64,000 bases of DNA from Curtobacterium poinsettiae (lineage in GTDB: Bacteria; Actinomycetota; Actinomycetes; Actinomycetales; Microbacteriaceae): assembly GCF_025677645.1 (NCBI RefSeq), contig NZ_CP106879.1, positions 2,480,001 to 2,544,000 on the forward strand. The letters run 5' to 3'. Below, in pieces: positions 1-8,414 of this stretch; within the stretch, counting starts at the first letter, position 1, and each line of letters opens with the position of its first letter. A program made the translations under genes and the position numbers. The notes under the pieces were generated by a model. That model made no database searches. It had not been told where the DNA came from and saw only the letters and a list, made by a program, of their open reading frames with translations.

Positions 1-922
1 CCGCATCGAGGACCGCCTGCATGTCGAGGCTCTGGCCGGTCATCGCGAGCACGACGTCCTGCTCCGGCAGGACGACGCAGAACTGACCGTAGGCGCCGTC
101 GCCGCGGAAGCCGTGGCGGGCCATCCAGAACTGGAAGCCGTAGCCCTGGGACCAGTCGGGGTTGGGCTCGTCCGGGTTGGCGACCTGCGTGCTGGTGGCC
201 TGCTCGACCCAGTCGACGTCGAGGATCCGCTCGCCGTCCCACACGCCGCCCTGCAGGTACAGCTGGCCGAGCTTGGCGACCGCGTCCGTCGGCGCGTAGC
301 ACCCGCTGTACCCGAGCTCTGCGCCGGTGTCGTCGCGGCGCCAGGCGAGGTCGTCGATGCCGAGTGGGTCGAGCAGGTGCGGGCGGAGCCACGCGACGAG
401 GGACCCGCCGGTCACCCGCCGGACGATCTCGGCGAGGGTGTACGTGCACGGCTGGTTGTAGGCGAAGACCGTGCCGGGTTCCTCGTCCGGCGGGAGCAGC
501 AGGAACCCGCGCACCGTGTTCGTCGGGTCGAGGGCCTGGGCGCGGTCGATCGTCTCCTCGCGGTGGCCGCTCGCCATCGCGAGCAGGTGCCGGACGCGGA
601 TGCGGCGGCTGCGTTCGTCCGTGACGTCGGCGTCGAGCTCCGGGAAGTACGACAGCACGGTGGCGTCGAGGTCGATCAGGCCCGCCCGGACGGCGATGCC
701 GACCCCGGCGGCGGTGAAGCTCTTGCTCAACGAGTAGAGCAGGTGCACGCGGTCGGCGGCGTACGGCTGCCACCAGCCCTCGGCCGCGACCTGGCCGTGC
801 CGGAGCAGCATGATGCTGTGCGGCTCCACGTCGGGGGTGGACTCGAGGGCGTCGAGCAGGGCGGTCACGCCGGCGGGGTCGATGCCGAGGGCGGCGGGGG
901 TGGTCCGGGGGAACGTCGTCAT
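1..922 (-). CDS. Beta-lactamase-fold serine hydrolase (partial, C-terminus off the left edge)
   Basis: About 307 residues are visible from an ATG at 922. The protein has the SxxK motif of the penicillin-binding/class C beta-lactamase fold at S64-L-S-K67 (context LLYSLSKSFT), followed by a YN motif in PGTVFAYNQ and a late HGFRGDGAYGQ stretch where the HxG/KTG-like box is expected. No signal peptide or membrane segment is visible at the N-terminus, so it is probably cytoplasmic. Family members are esterases, amidohydrolases or D-aminopeptidases, and sequence alone cannot choose between them. The gene runs in the same direction as the carboxypeptidase upstream of it, 42 bases away. Confidence 0.85.
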   Translation of the reverse strand, partial: MTTFPRTTPAALGIDPAGVTALLDALESTPDVEPHSIMLLRHGQVAAEGWWQPYAADRVHLLYSLSKSFTAAGVGIAVRAGLIDLDATVLSYFPELDADVTDERSRRIRVRHLLAMASGHREETIDRAQALDPTNTVRGFLLLPPDEEPGTVFAYNQPCTYTLAEIVRRVTGGSLVAWLRPHLLDPLGIDDLAWRRDDTGAELGYSGCYAPTDAVAKLGQLYLQGGVWDGERILDVDWVEQATSTQVANPDEPNPDWSQGYGFQFWMARHGFRGDGAYGQFCVVLPEQDVVLAMTGQSLDMQAVLDA

Positions 923-964
923 CGTCGTCACCCGACCGACTCTACGGTCGGCGGCCGACGGGCG

Positions 965-2197
965 TCACGCCCCCTGGAACGGGTTCGTCCAGCGCCACCA
1001 GACTCCGGGGTCGTCGATCGTGCGTTCGAGCACGAGCGGCACCGTGACCGGGTCGTGGTCCGAGATGCGGAACCGGACCTGCCCGACCCGTTCGCCCTTC
1101 GTGCCGAAGGTCACCTGCTCGAGCTTCGCCTTCGCGGTGACGGTGGTCCTGCCCCACACGAGCACCTCGGCGGCCTTCGTCGTGACCGCGTCGGCCTCGT
1201 CCTGCCACGGGGTCGAGAACGTGCCGAAGGTCTGCCCCTGGTGCGTGAGCGTCACCACCTGGAAGTTGTCCGCCACGGACCGCAGCAGCCGCTGCACGTC
1301 GACGTCGAGGGAGTCGTGGTCGACGCCGCCGAGCATCACGCCGACGACCGTGACGTCCTTGCCGCCGCGCTCGTACGTCGCCGCGAACAGCAGACAGGCG
1401 CCGGCCTCGTCGAGGGTGCCGGTCTTGATCCCCTCGATGCCATCGAGGCCGAGGAGCTTGTTCGAGTTCTCGATCTCGCCGACCGTCGGGATCGTCACGT
1501 CCTTGGTGCCGACGATGTCCTTCACGACCGGGTTCGCCAGCGCGAGCTGCCCGAGCTCGACCAGGTCGGTGGCGGTCGAGGTGTTGTCCGGGTCGAGGCC
1601 GGTCGGCTCGTGGATCGTGGTGTCGTCCAGGCCGTGTTCGTCGAGCCAGTCGTTCGCCGCGTGCTCGTAGGCGGCGATCGAGCCGAAGGCCCAGATGGCG
1701 AGCGCGCCGGCGTAGTTGTTCGCCGACTTCATGAGCATCACCTGGAACGTCTGGTGCTCGGTGAGCTCCAGGCCGGCCGGCATCGGGGCCACCTCGCCGT
1801 TCTGCGCCGCGTACTTGGCGTACAGACCCTCCATCTGCTTCGTGAAGCGGATGGACGGACCGGACTCCCCCGCGGCCATCGGTTTCTCGTCGAGCACCAC
1901 GAGCGCCGTGACGACCTTCGTGATGCTCGCGATCGACCGGGGCTTCGTGTCGCCGCTGGTGCGCAGGCTCTCCGGGAAGTCGGTCGCCTCGACCGCCGTC
2001 GCGCCGTACCCCGGGAAGCTCAGCGCCGGGACGGTCGTCTTCGGTGCCGAGTAGGTGGTGGTGCTGGCGCTCGCCGGGCCGAACGGCACGACGGCCGCGG
2101 CGACGAGGTAACCGGCCACCAGGAGCAGGACGGCGACCACCGAGATCGTGACCGGCCTCCGGACGGCGGAGCGGGGGCGGCGGACGACTCGTGACAC
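965..2197 (-). CDS. D-alanyl-D-alanine carboxypeptidase (peptidase family S11)
   Basis: A 410-residue low-molecular-weight penicillin-binding protein that trims the terminal D-Ala from peptidoglycan stem peptides outside the membrane. All three active-site motifs are present: S91-I-T-K94, S158-A-N160 and K258-T-G260. An Arg-rich N-terminus followed by a hydrophobic segment at about residues 17-36 acts as signal anchor. The start is GTG at 2197, just before the Arg-rich segment; the frame stays open upstream, but that extension is Arg/Pro/Gly-rich and overlaps the opposite gntR gene. No C-terminal amphipathic anchor is obvious, so retention is probably by the N-terminal helix. Confidence 0.9.
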   Translation of the reverse strand: MSRVVRRPRSAVRRPVTISVVAVLLLVAGYLVAAAVVPFGPASASTTTYSAPKTTVPALSFPGYGATAVEATDFPESLRTSGDTKPRSIASITKVVTALVVLDEKPMAAGESGPSIRFTKQMEGLYAKYAAQNGEVAPMPAGLELTEHQTFQVMLMKSANNYAGALAIWAFGSIAAYEHAANDWLDEHGLDDTTIHEPTGLDPDNTSTATDLVELGQLALANPVVKDIVGTKDVTIPTVGEIENSNKLLGLDGIEGIKTGTLDEAGACLLFAATYERGGKDVTVVGVMLGGVDHDSLDVDVQRLLRSVADNFQVVTLTHQGQTFGTFSTPWQDEADAVTTKAAEVLVWGRTTVTAKAKLEQVTFGTKGERVGQVRFRISDHDPVTVPLVLERTIDDPGVWWRWTNPFQGA

Positions 2198-2334
2198 GGG
2201 ACCCGAGCGTACCGGTCCGCTCCTCGGCCGAGGCTGCGACGGGCTGGTCGGGCTGGCGTGCCGGAGCGGGAGCCTGGGTGGTCGGGCTGGGGGGGTCCGG
2301 AGCGCGACGCCGCGTGTGACGGCCGTGTAAAAGA

Positions 2335-2345
2335 TGGTCGTACCA
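2335..2345. promoter_or_regulatory. Candidate GntR/FadR-type operator
   Basis: The sequence TGGTCGTACCA is a dyad of the form TGGT-N3-ACCA, the arrangement bound by FadR-subfamily GntR regulators. It lies 38 bases upstream of the gntR start, where it would cover the transcription start or the -10 region. This fits autoregulation of the three-gene operon. The assignment rests on the dyad and its position only. Confidence 0.55.
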
Positions 2346-2383
2346 ATCGACCGAGCAGACCAACCGGCCCTACCGTCGAGGGC

Positions 2384-3061
2384 ATGCACCGTGGACGGAC
2401 CCTGAGCGCGGCGACCGCCGCCCACCTCGGCACACTCGTGCTCGATGACCTGCAGCCCGGCGACAAGCTGCCGCCGGAACGCACCCTCGCCGAGGACCTC
2501 GCCGTGTCCCGCACGACCATCCGCGAGGCACTGCAGGAGCTCGAGCGCCGTCGCCTGGTCTCCCGGACCCCTGGTCGTGGCACCGTCGTGCTGCCGCGGC
2601 CAGAGGAGGCGTCCGCCCTGCTCGACCACCACCGCGACGACCTGGACCACCGGGCCGAGCACGTCGCCGAGTTCCGGACCGTCGTGGAGCCGCAGGTCGC
2701 CGGACTCGCGGCGGCACGGGCGGGCGAGGCCGACCTGCTCACCCTGGAACGCATCCTCGCCGCGACGCACGCGGGCCTGAGCCCGGAGGAGTCGCTCGCC
2801 CAGGACGTCGCCTTCCACGTGCAGGTCGCCCGCACCTCGGGGAACCCCCTGCTCGTGTCCCTGTGCGAGCTCAGCAGCGGTTGGGTGCAGGACGTCCGTG
2901 CCCGCTCGCACAGCACCAGCGAGGGGCGCCGGTCGTCGTTCGAGTGGCACGAGCGGATCCTCGAGCGGATCCGGGAGCACGACGTCGCGGGCGCGACGCG
3001 GGCGATGGCCGACCACCTCGCCGACGTGGCCCACCCGGTCGAACGGAGGACGGAACGATGA
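2384..3061 (+). CDS. GntR-family regulator, FadR/FCD subfamily
   Basis: A 225-residue transcription factor. Residues about 8-75 form the GntR winged helix (PGDKLPPERTLAEDLAVSR then TTIREALQELERR), and about 85-215 form the all-helical FCD ligand domain, with the acidic/His positions expected of metal- or carboxylate-binding members (EFRTVVEPQ, FHVQVARTSGN, EWHERILERI). ATG at 2384 is chosen because it begins the conserved fold; the open frame upstream is low-complexity. Its stop overlaps the next start (ATGA at 3058), so it is the first gene of the amidase operon and probably its local repressor, responding to an amide or the acid released from it. Confidence 0.9.
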   Translation: MHRGRTLSAATAAHLGTLVLDDLQPGDKLPPERTLAEDLAVSRTTIREALQELERRRLVSRTPGRGTVVLPRPEEASALLDHHRDDLDHRAEHVAEFRTVVEPQVAGLAAARAGEADLLTLERILAATHAGLSPEESLAQDVAFHVQVARTSGNPLLVSLCELSSGWVQDVRARSHSTSEGRRSSFEWHERILERIREHDVAGATRAMADHLADVAHPVERRTER

Positions 3062-4170
3062 CCACCACACGCGAGACCACCGCCCCCGCGGTGGCGACCC
3101 TGCAGCCCGGCACCGGACCCGTCCGCGGTGACCACTCCCTGCCCGTCGACCCGGAGAGCGTCCTGTGGGGCCGACTGCCGAGCGACGGTGACACCCCGGC
3201 CCTGACGATCGGCCCCGGCGAGTCGGTCACCATCGACACCGTCAGTCACGAGGGGCTCCTCCCCGACCAGGGCAGCGACCCCGTCGGCTGGTTCGGCGAG
3301 CACGGCGTCGCTCCGGAGCACGTCCTCGCCGACGCCGTCACGATCGCCCGCTCCGGTCACCGCGACCCCGCGGCGGACGGACCGCACGTGGTGTCCGGGC
3401 CGATCGCGGTGCGCGGTGCCCGTCCCGGTGACGTGCTGACGATGACGGTCCTCGAGACCCTGCCCCGGGTGCACTACGGCGTCGTGTCGAACCGGCACGG
3501 CCGCGGCGCCCTGCACGGTGAGTTCCCGGTCGACGGCACGACGGTGAGCGTCTTCGCCGACGTCGTGGACACCGACCAGGGCCGGCGGGGCCGCATCCCG
3601 CTCACCCCCGCCGGCGACCGCTTCGCGCACTTCCCCCTCGCCCCGTTCCTCGGGATCATGGGCGTCGCCACCCCCGGGGAGCGGCTGCACTCCGTCCCGC
3701 CCGGTCGCCACGGCGGCAACATCGACGTCAACCTGCTGCAGGTCGGCGCGCAGCTGCACCTGCCGGTGCTCGTCCCCGGCGCGCTCGCCCACGTCGGTGA
3801 CCCGCACTTCGCCCAGGGCGACGGCGAGGTGGCGCTCACCGCGATGGAGGCCTCGCTCCGCGCCACGATCCGCTTCGATCTGACCCCTGCCGCCGAGGCC
3901 GCCGCGCGCTTCGGGGACCTGGTCTGGCCCGTCGCCGAGACGCAGGAGTTCCTCGTGCCCACGGGCATGGACCCCGACCTCGACGAGGCCGTCCGGCAGT
4001 GCGTCCGGCACGCCGTCGCGATCCTCGGCGCGCGCTGGGGCATGGAACGCCACCTGGCGTACGCGTACTTGTCCGCAGCGACCGACTTCAACATCTCGCA
4101 GGTGGTGGACCTGGTCTCCGGTGTCCACGCCCGCATCCGCAAGGCCGACTTCGAGGAGCCCGCCCGATGA
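3058..4170 (+). CDS. Acetamidase/formamidase family protein
   Basis: A 370-residue member of the FmdA_AmdA family, which hydrolyses short aliphatic amides to ammonia and the carboxylic acid. Typical marks are the metal-site histidine stretch GDPHFAQGDGEV, the HGRGALHGEF segment and the GGNIDVN motif. The family is cytoplasmic and no signal peptide is seen. It overlaps gntR by four bases upstream (ATGA at 3058) and the amidase fusion by four bases downstream (ATGA at 4167), so the three genes are translationally coupled. The substrate cannot be read from the sequence; formamide, acetamide or an amide released by its partner enzyme are all possible. Confidence 0.88.
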   Translation: MTTTRETTAPAVATLQPGTGPVRGDHSLPVDPESVLWGRLPSDGDTPALTIGPGESVTIDTVSHEGLLPDQGSDPVGWFGEHGVAPEHVLADAVTIARSGHRDPAADGPHVVSGPIAVRGARPGDVLTMTVLETLPRVHYGVVSNRHGRGALHGEFPVDGTTVSVFADVVDTDQGRRGRIPLTPAGDRFAHFPLAPFLGIMGVATPGERLHSVPPGRHGGNIDVNLLQVGAQLHLPVLVPGALAHVGDPHFAQGDGEVALTAMEASLRATIRFDLTPAAEAAARFGDLVWPVAETQEFLVPTGMDPDLDEAVRQCVRHAVAILGARWGMERHLAYAYLSAATDFNISQVVDLVSGVHARIRKADFEEPAR

Positions 4171-5798
4171 CCACGCCCGCGGCGTCGCCCGCGCCCGAAG
4201 GCCTGCTCGAGGCCCTCGCCGCCTACGAGACCGCCCTGCTGGCGAACGACCGCGACGCCCTCGATGCCGCCTTCGTCGACTCCCCCGGCGCGATGCGCGG
4301 CGACGACCGTGGCCTGCTCGTCGGGCACGACGCGATCAGCGCGTTCCGCGGGGCACGGGGTGGGGTCGCGACCCGGTCGCTGACGCACGTCGAGGTCCGC
4401 CCCCTGGCCGAGGACCGCGCCCTCGTCGTGTCGGTGTCCCGGTTCGCCGCGGGTGGGCAGGGCCTCCAGACCCAGCTCTGGCGCCGCGACGGTGGCACCG
4501 GCGAACGCGGGTCCAACGACGGCGACACCGGCGCCGGCCCCCGCTGGCGCATCGAGGCGGCCCACGTCACCGGCCGTCCCGAGGCCGTCGACACCACCGT
4601 CTGGCGGGCCGTCGGCGACCCGCTCGTCGCCCCCACCGCCTCCGGACCGCTCGACGGCTTGACCGTCGCCGTCAAGGACCTCTACGCCGTCCCCGGCCAG
4701 CCCGTCGGCGCGGGCAACCCGACGTACCTGCGCGAGGCCCCCGTCGAGACCGCGCCCGCCGCAGCGGTCGCCGCGCTCCTCGCCGCCGGCGCCTCGATCC
4801 GTGGGATCGCACGCACCGACGAGTTCGCCTACAACCTGACGGGCCGGAACGCACACCACGGCACGCCGCCGAACAGCGCGGCTCCCACCCGACTGCCCGG
4901 AGGCTCGTCCAGCGGATCCGCGTCGGCCGTCGGCCTCGGCACGGCCGAGATCGGGATCGGCACGGACACCGCGGGATCGGTCCGGGTCCCCGCCTCGTAC
5001 CAGGGGCTCTGGGGCCTCCGGACGACGCACGGCACGGTCTCCCGCGACGGGCTACTCCCGCTCGCGCCGTCGTTCGACACCGTGGGATGGCTCACGCGGA
5101 GCCCCGGTGTGCTGCTCGCCGCCCTCGACGCCACCGTGCCGCCACCGCCCGCGCCGACAGGATCGCCCGACACGACAGCGCTCGTCGTCCCGGAGGAACT
5201 CGTCGCACTCGTCGAACCGGACGTCGCCCGGGCCTTCGCCGCCTTCGTCGAGACGCTCGACGAACCCGTCGCGACCGTCCGGCTGCGCGACCTCGGCATC
5301 CCGGACCCGGCAGCACTGCAGCACCAGATGCGTCTCGTCCAGGCCGCCGAGGCGCTCGCCGCCCACGGTCCCTGGATCGACGCGCACCCAGGTGCCCTGA
5401 GCACCGTCGTCGGTGACCGGTTCCGCGCGGCACGGGCGGACGATCCCGGCACGACCGCCGACGCCGTGACACGCCTCGACGAGGTCCGTGCGACGATCCG
5501 CCGTGCCCTCACCGGTCGGACGCTGCTGTTCCCGACCGCCCCCGGACCCGCACCCCTGCTCCACGCGGACACCGCGGCGCTCGAGCGCACCCGGACCACC
5601 ACCACGGCGATGACCGCGCTCGCGAGTGTCGGCGGCCTGCCCGCGGTGAGCGCACCGGCGCTGACCGTGGACGGCGCGCCCGTCGGCGTCTGCCTGGTCG
5701 GCGGGCCGACCACCGACCGAGCCCTGGTGATCCGCGCCGGGCGCATGCTGCCCGACCAGGCCGCCCCGGGCCTCCCGACCGTCTCGGTGGTGCGCTAG
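4167..5798 (+). CDS. AtzH-like domain fused to an amidase-signature enzyme
   Basis: A 543-residue two-domain protein. Residues 1 to about 137 form an AtzH/DUF3225-type, SnoaL-like domain (ETALLANDRDALDAAF, RGDDRGLLVGHDAISAFRG, ending RWRIEAAHVTG). Residues about 150-535 form an amidase-signature hydrolase with the full Ser-cisSer-Lys triad: K170 in VAVKDLY, S247 in GGSSSGSA and S271 in GTDTAGSVR. AtzH is known as a separate small protein encoded beside the amidase AtzE in cyanuric-acid/biuret-type operons; here it is joined in frame. The start is set by ATGA overlap with the acetamidase gene. The last base group CTAG is shared with the stop of the convergent methyltransferase gene. Confidence 0.88.
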   Translation: MTTPAASPAPEGLLEALAAYETALLANDRDALDAAFVDSPGAMRGDDRGLLVGHDAISAFRGARGGVATRSLTHVEVRPLAEDRALVVSVSRFAAGGQGLQTQLWRRDGGTGERGSNDGDTGAGPRWRIEAAHVTGRPEAVDTTVWRAVGDPLVAPTASGPLDGLTVAVKDLYAVPGQPVGAGNPTYLREAPVETAPAAAVAALLAAGASIRGIARTDEFAYNLTGRNAHHGTPPNSAAPTRLPGGSSSGSASAVGLGTAEIGIGTDTAGSVRVPASYQGLWGLRTTHGTVSRDGLLPLAPSFDTVGWLTRSPGVLLAALDATVPPPPAPTGSPDTTALVVPEELVALVEPDVARAFAAFVETLDEPVATVRLRDLGIPDPAALQHQMRLVQAAEALAAHGPWIDAHPGALSTVVGDRFRAARADDPGTTADAVTRLDEVRATIRRALTGRTLLFPTAPGPAPLLHADTAALERTRTTTTAMTALASVGGLPAVSAPALTVDGAPVGVCLVGGPTTDRALVIRAGRMLPDQAAPGLPTVSVVR

Positions 5799-6613
5799 GA
5801 GGCGAGCCGCCGGGCGTGGGTGACCGCCCACAGACCGACGGCGCTCGCCGCGGCCACGTTGAGCGAGTCGACGCCGTGCGCCATCGGGATCCGGACGGTC
5901 GTGTCGGCCGACGCGATCGCGGCCGGCGTCAGCCCCTGCCCCTCGGTGCCCATCACGAGCGCGACCTTGTCGGGCAGGTCCGCCACGAAGGCGTCGAGGT
6001 CGACTGAATCGTCGGTCAGCGCCATCGCGGCCAGGTGGAAGCCCTGCGCGCGGAGTTCCTCGCCCGCCGCGGGCCAGTCGCCGATGCGGGTCCACGGCAC
6101 CTGCAGGACCGTGCCCATGCTCACGCGGACGCTCCGGCGGTACAGCGGGTCGGCGCAGCGAGGACTGACGAGCACCGCGTCGGCACCGAGACCGGCGACG
6201 CTGCGGAACACCGCGCCGACGTTCGTGTGGTCGACGATGTCCTCGAGCACGACGACGACCTTCGCGTCCCGCACCACGTCGGCGACGCTCGGCAGCTCGG
6301 GACGCTGCATCGCGGCGATCGCACCGCGGTGCATCCGGAAGCCGGTGAGCTCCTCGAGCAGGACGTCGGCGCCGACGAAGACGGGGCCGTCGTGCTCCGC
6401 GACCAGGGGCAGGACACTGTCGAGCCACTTCTCCTGCACCAGGATGCTCCGCGGCACGTGCCCGGCGCGGACCGCACGCTCGATGACCGTGTTCGACTCG
6501 GCGATGTACAGGCCGCCCTCGGGCTCCGAGACCCGACGGAGTGCCACGTCGGTCAGACGGGCGAAGTCGTCGAGGCGGGGATCGTCGAGGGAGTCGATGC
6601 GGACGGAGTGCAC
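5795..6613 (-). CDS. TrmH/SpoU-family RNA 2'-O-methyltransferase
   Basis: A 272-residue SPOUT methyltransferase that uses S-adenosylmethionine to methylate a ribose 2'-OH in rRNA or tRNA. The three trefoil-knot motifs are present in the C-terminal half: HTNVGAVFRSVAGLGAD (motif 1), ALVMGTEGQGL (motif 2) and VDSLNVAAASAVGLW (motif 3). The N-terminal portion resembles the RNA-binding substrate domain. A GTG start at 6613 precedes the first conserved segment. The target nucleotide is not predictable here. It converges with the amidase gene and its stop codon sits in the same CTAG tetranucleotide. Confidence 0.88.
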   Translation of the reverse strand: MHSVRIDSLDDPRLDDFARLTDVALRRVSEPEGGLYIAESNTVIERAVRAGHVPRSILVQEKWLDSVLPLVAEHDGPVFVGADVLLEELTGFRMHRGAIAAMQRPELPSVADVVRDAKVVVVLEDIVDHTNVGAVFRSVAGLGADAVLVSPRCADPLYRRSVRVSMGTVLQVPWTRIGDWPAAGEELRAQGFHLAAMALTDDSVDLDAFVADLPDKVALVMGTEGQGLTPAAIASADTTVRIPMAHGVDSLNVAAASAVGLWAVTHARRLAS

Positions 6614-6771
6614 GGGGCTCGTTTCGGTGTGGTGCGGTGGCGGCGTATGAGTCCCGCGGGCCAGGGCCGGCGCGGGTCCGGCGGGCCGGGGCGTCTCCGG
6701 GCTGCCGCCGGGCGGGTCCGCCGAGGATGCGCTCGGCCTGGGAAGCGACCGGGACGGTCGGGTGTTGAGGG

Positions 6772-6777
6772 TACCGT
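6772..6777 (+). promoter_or_regulatory. -10 element of the sirtuin gene, leaderless arrangement
   Basis: TACCGT lies seven bases upstream of GTG at 6785, the spacing seen at several other genes of this window. This would place the first transcribed base on or next to the start codon. It is the reason for preferring GTG 6785 over GTG 6776, which overlaps the element. Confidence 0.45.
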
Positions 6778-6784
6778 GAACAGG

Positions 6785-7675
6785 GTGCTGGATGATGCTG
6801 CGTCGACGACCGGACCGACCACCGGGGCGGCCGCCGGGTCGGTGACCGCCGACGACCTGGACCGCGTCGTCGAGGTGCTCGCGGGCAAGCGGATCGCCGT
6901 GCTCTCCGGTGCCGGTCTGAGCACCGACTCCGGCATCCCCGACTACCGCGGCGCCGGGCGCGTGGTGCGCAAGCCGATGACGTTCCAGGAGTTCCTGGCC
7001 GACCCCGCGAAGCGCCAGCGCTACTGGGCCGGATCGCACCTGGGCTGGCGGAGCTTCGCCGCCGCCGTGCCGAACGACGGGCACCGTGCGCTCGCCGCAC
7101 TCGAGGACGCCGGGATCGCCGCCGGGATCATCACGCAGAACGTCGACGGCCTGCACCTGCGCGCCGGGTCCCGCCGCGTCGTCGAGATCCACGGCTCGAT
7201 GGACCGTGCCGTGTGCCTGCGGTGCGGCCAGGTGTTCTCCCGCTCCGACCTCGCCGCCACCATCGACCGCGAGAACCCGTGGATCGACGAGCCCGGAACC
7301 GTGCAGCTGCAGCCGGACGGCGACGTCGAGATCACCGACGTCGAACGGTTCGTCGTGCCCGCGTGCACGGTGTGCGGCGGCGACCTGAAGCCCGACGTCG
7401 TCTTCTTCGGCGAGTTCGTGCCGGCCGAGAAGTTCCGCGAGGCCGTGTCGATCGTCGCCGACGCCGACGCACTCCTCGTCGTCGGATCGTCCCTCACCGT
7501 GAACTCGGGCGTGCGGCTGGTCGACCACGCTGCACGCCGCAAGAACCCGGTGGTCATCGTGAACCGCGGCGAGACCCGCAGTGACCGCCGTGCGGCCGTG
7601 AAGCTCGATGCCGGTACCACCGAGACGCTCGTGCAGCTGGCGGAGCGACTCAGTGCGGCGGCATCGGCCGACTGA
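6785..7675 (+). CDS. NAD-dependent protein deacylase, Sir2 family
   Basis: A sirtuin of about 296 residues that removes acyl groups from lysines while consuming NAD+. Visible motifs in order are GAGLSTDSGIPDYRG (NAD binding), TQNVDGLH and the catalytic-base IHGS motif, a Cys4 zinc site (CLRC and CTVC) and the late GSSLTVNSG and VIVNRG motifs. A roughly 25-residue Thr/Ala/Gly-rich N-terminus precedes the domain. GTG 6785 is preferred because a -10-like element ends seven bases before it; GTG 6776 would add three residues. It is divergent from the methyltransferase gene, with a 171-base gap holding both promoters. Confidence 0.9.
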   Translation: MLDDAASTTGPTTGAAAGSVTADDLDRVVEVLAGKRIAVLSGAGLSTDSGIPDYRGAGRVVRKPMTFQEFLADPAKRQRYWAGSHLGWRSFAAAVPNDGHRALAALEDAGIAAGIITQNVDGLHLRAGSRRVVEIHGSMDRAVCLRCGQVFSRSDLAATIDRENPWIDEPGTVQLQPDGDVEITDVERFVVPACTVCGGDLKPDVVFFGEFVPAEKFREAVSIVADADALLVVGSSLTVNSGVRLVDHAARRKNPVVIVNRGETRSDRRAAVKLDAGTTETLVQLAERLSAAASAD

Positions 7676-7727
7676 CCTCCCGCTGTCGCCGGACGGGCCT
7701 GCCGGGCGCGTCTGCGAAGATCGTCGG

Positions 7728-8366
7728 GTGACGACCCTCCTGTACCTCGTCCGACACGGCGAGACCGACTGGAACGCGCAGCGCCGCATCCAGGGCTCCA
7801 CCGACATCCCGCTCAACGACACCGGACGACGGCAGGCCGCCGAGGCCGCCGAGCTCCTGACCCGCCGACCGTTCGACGCGGTCGTCGCCTCACCGCTGTC
7901 CCGAGCGGCCGAGACGGGCGCGATCATCGCGGATCGCCTGGCACTCGACGCGCCGACGGCGTACCCGGGCCTGGCCGAGCGCTCCTACGGCGAGGCCGAG
8001 GGCCTGACCGACGACGAGGTGTCGGCACGGTACCCGCACGACGACATCCCCGGTCGGGAATCCCGCTCGGCGCTGCTCGCCCGCGTCACCGAGACCCTCG
8101 GCGAGATCGCGGTCCGGTTCGACGGGGGCGTCGTGGTGGTCGCGACCCACGGCGCGGTGATCCGCAGTGTCGTGAACGCCGCCGCCCCCGGTACCGCCGA
8201 CCGCCGCCACACCCCGATCCGGAACGGGTCCATCCACTCGTTCCGGTGGGACCCCGAGCGCTTCCACGCCGAACTCGTCCGCTTCGACGACCCGATCGAC
8301 GACGTGTCCGACGCGGCCGGAGGGTCGGCGTTCGAGTACCAGAACCCCTTGGAGCGCAGGGGCTGA
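7728..8366 (+). CDS. Histidine phosphatase family protein
   Basis: A 212-residue phosphoglycerate-mutase-like phosphatase. The N-terminal LVRHGETDWN contains the phospho-acceptor histidine, and the second catalytic histidine is in VVATHGAVIR; the conserved Arg in SPLSRAAETG and the Glu in LAERSYGEAEG complete the site. Such proteins act on small phosphorylated metabolites, and no residue here settles which. The C-terminus carries a short tail ending in EYQNPLERRG. The start is GTG at 7728, 52 bases after the sirtuin stop, so it may be read from the sirtuin transcript. Confidence 0.87.
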   Translation: MTTLLYLVRHGETDWNAQRRIQGSTDIPLNDTGRRQAAEAAELLTRRPFDAVVASPLSRAAETGAIIADRLALDAPTAYPGLAERSYGEAEGLTDDEVSARYPHDDIPGRESRSALLARVTETLGEIAVRFDGGVVVVATHGAVIRSVVNAAAPGTADRRHTPIRNGSIHSFRWDPERFHAELVRFDDPIDDVSDAAGGSAFEYQNPLERRG

Positions 8367-8414
8367 CCGGGGACTAGGCTCCGACGCACCCGCACACCGG
8401 GTGAGGGGAGCCAC

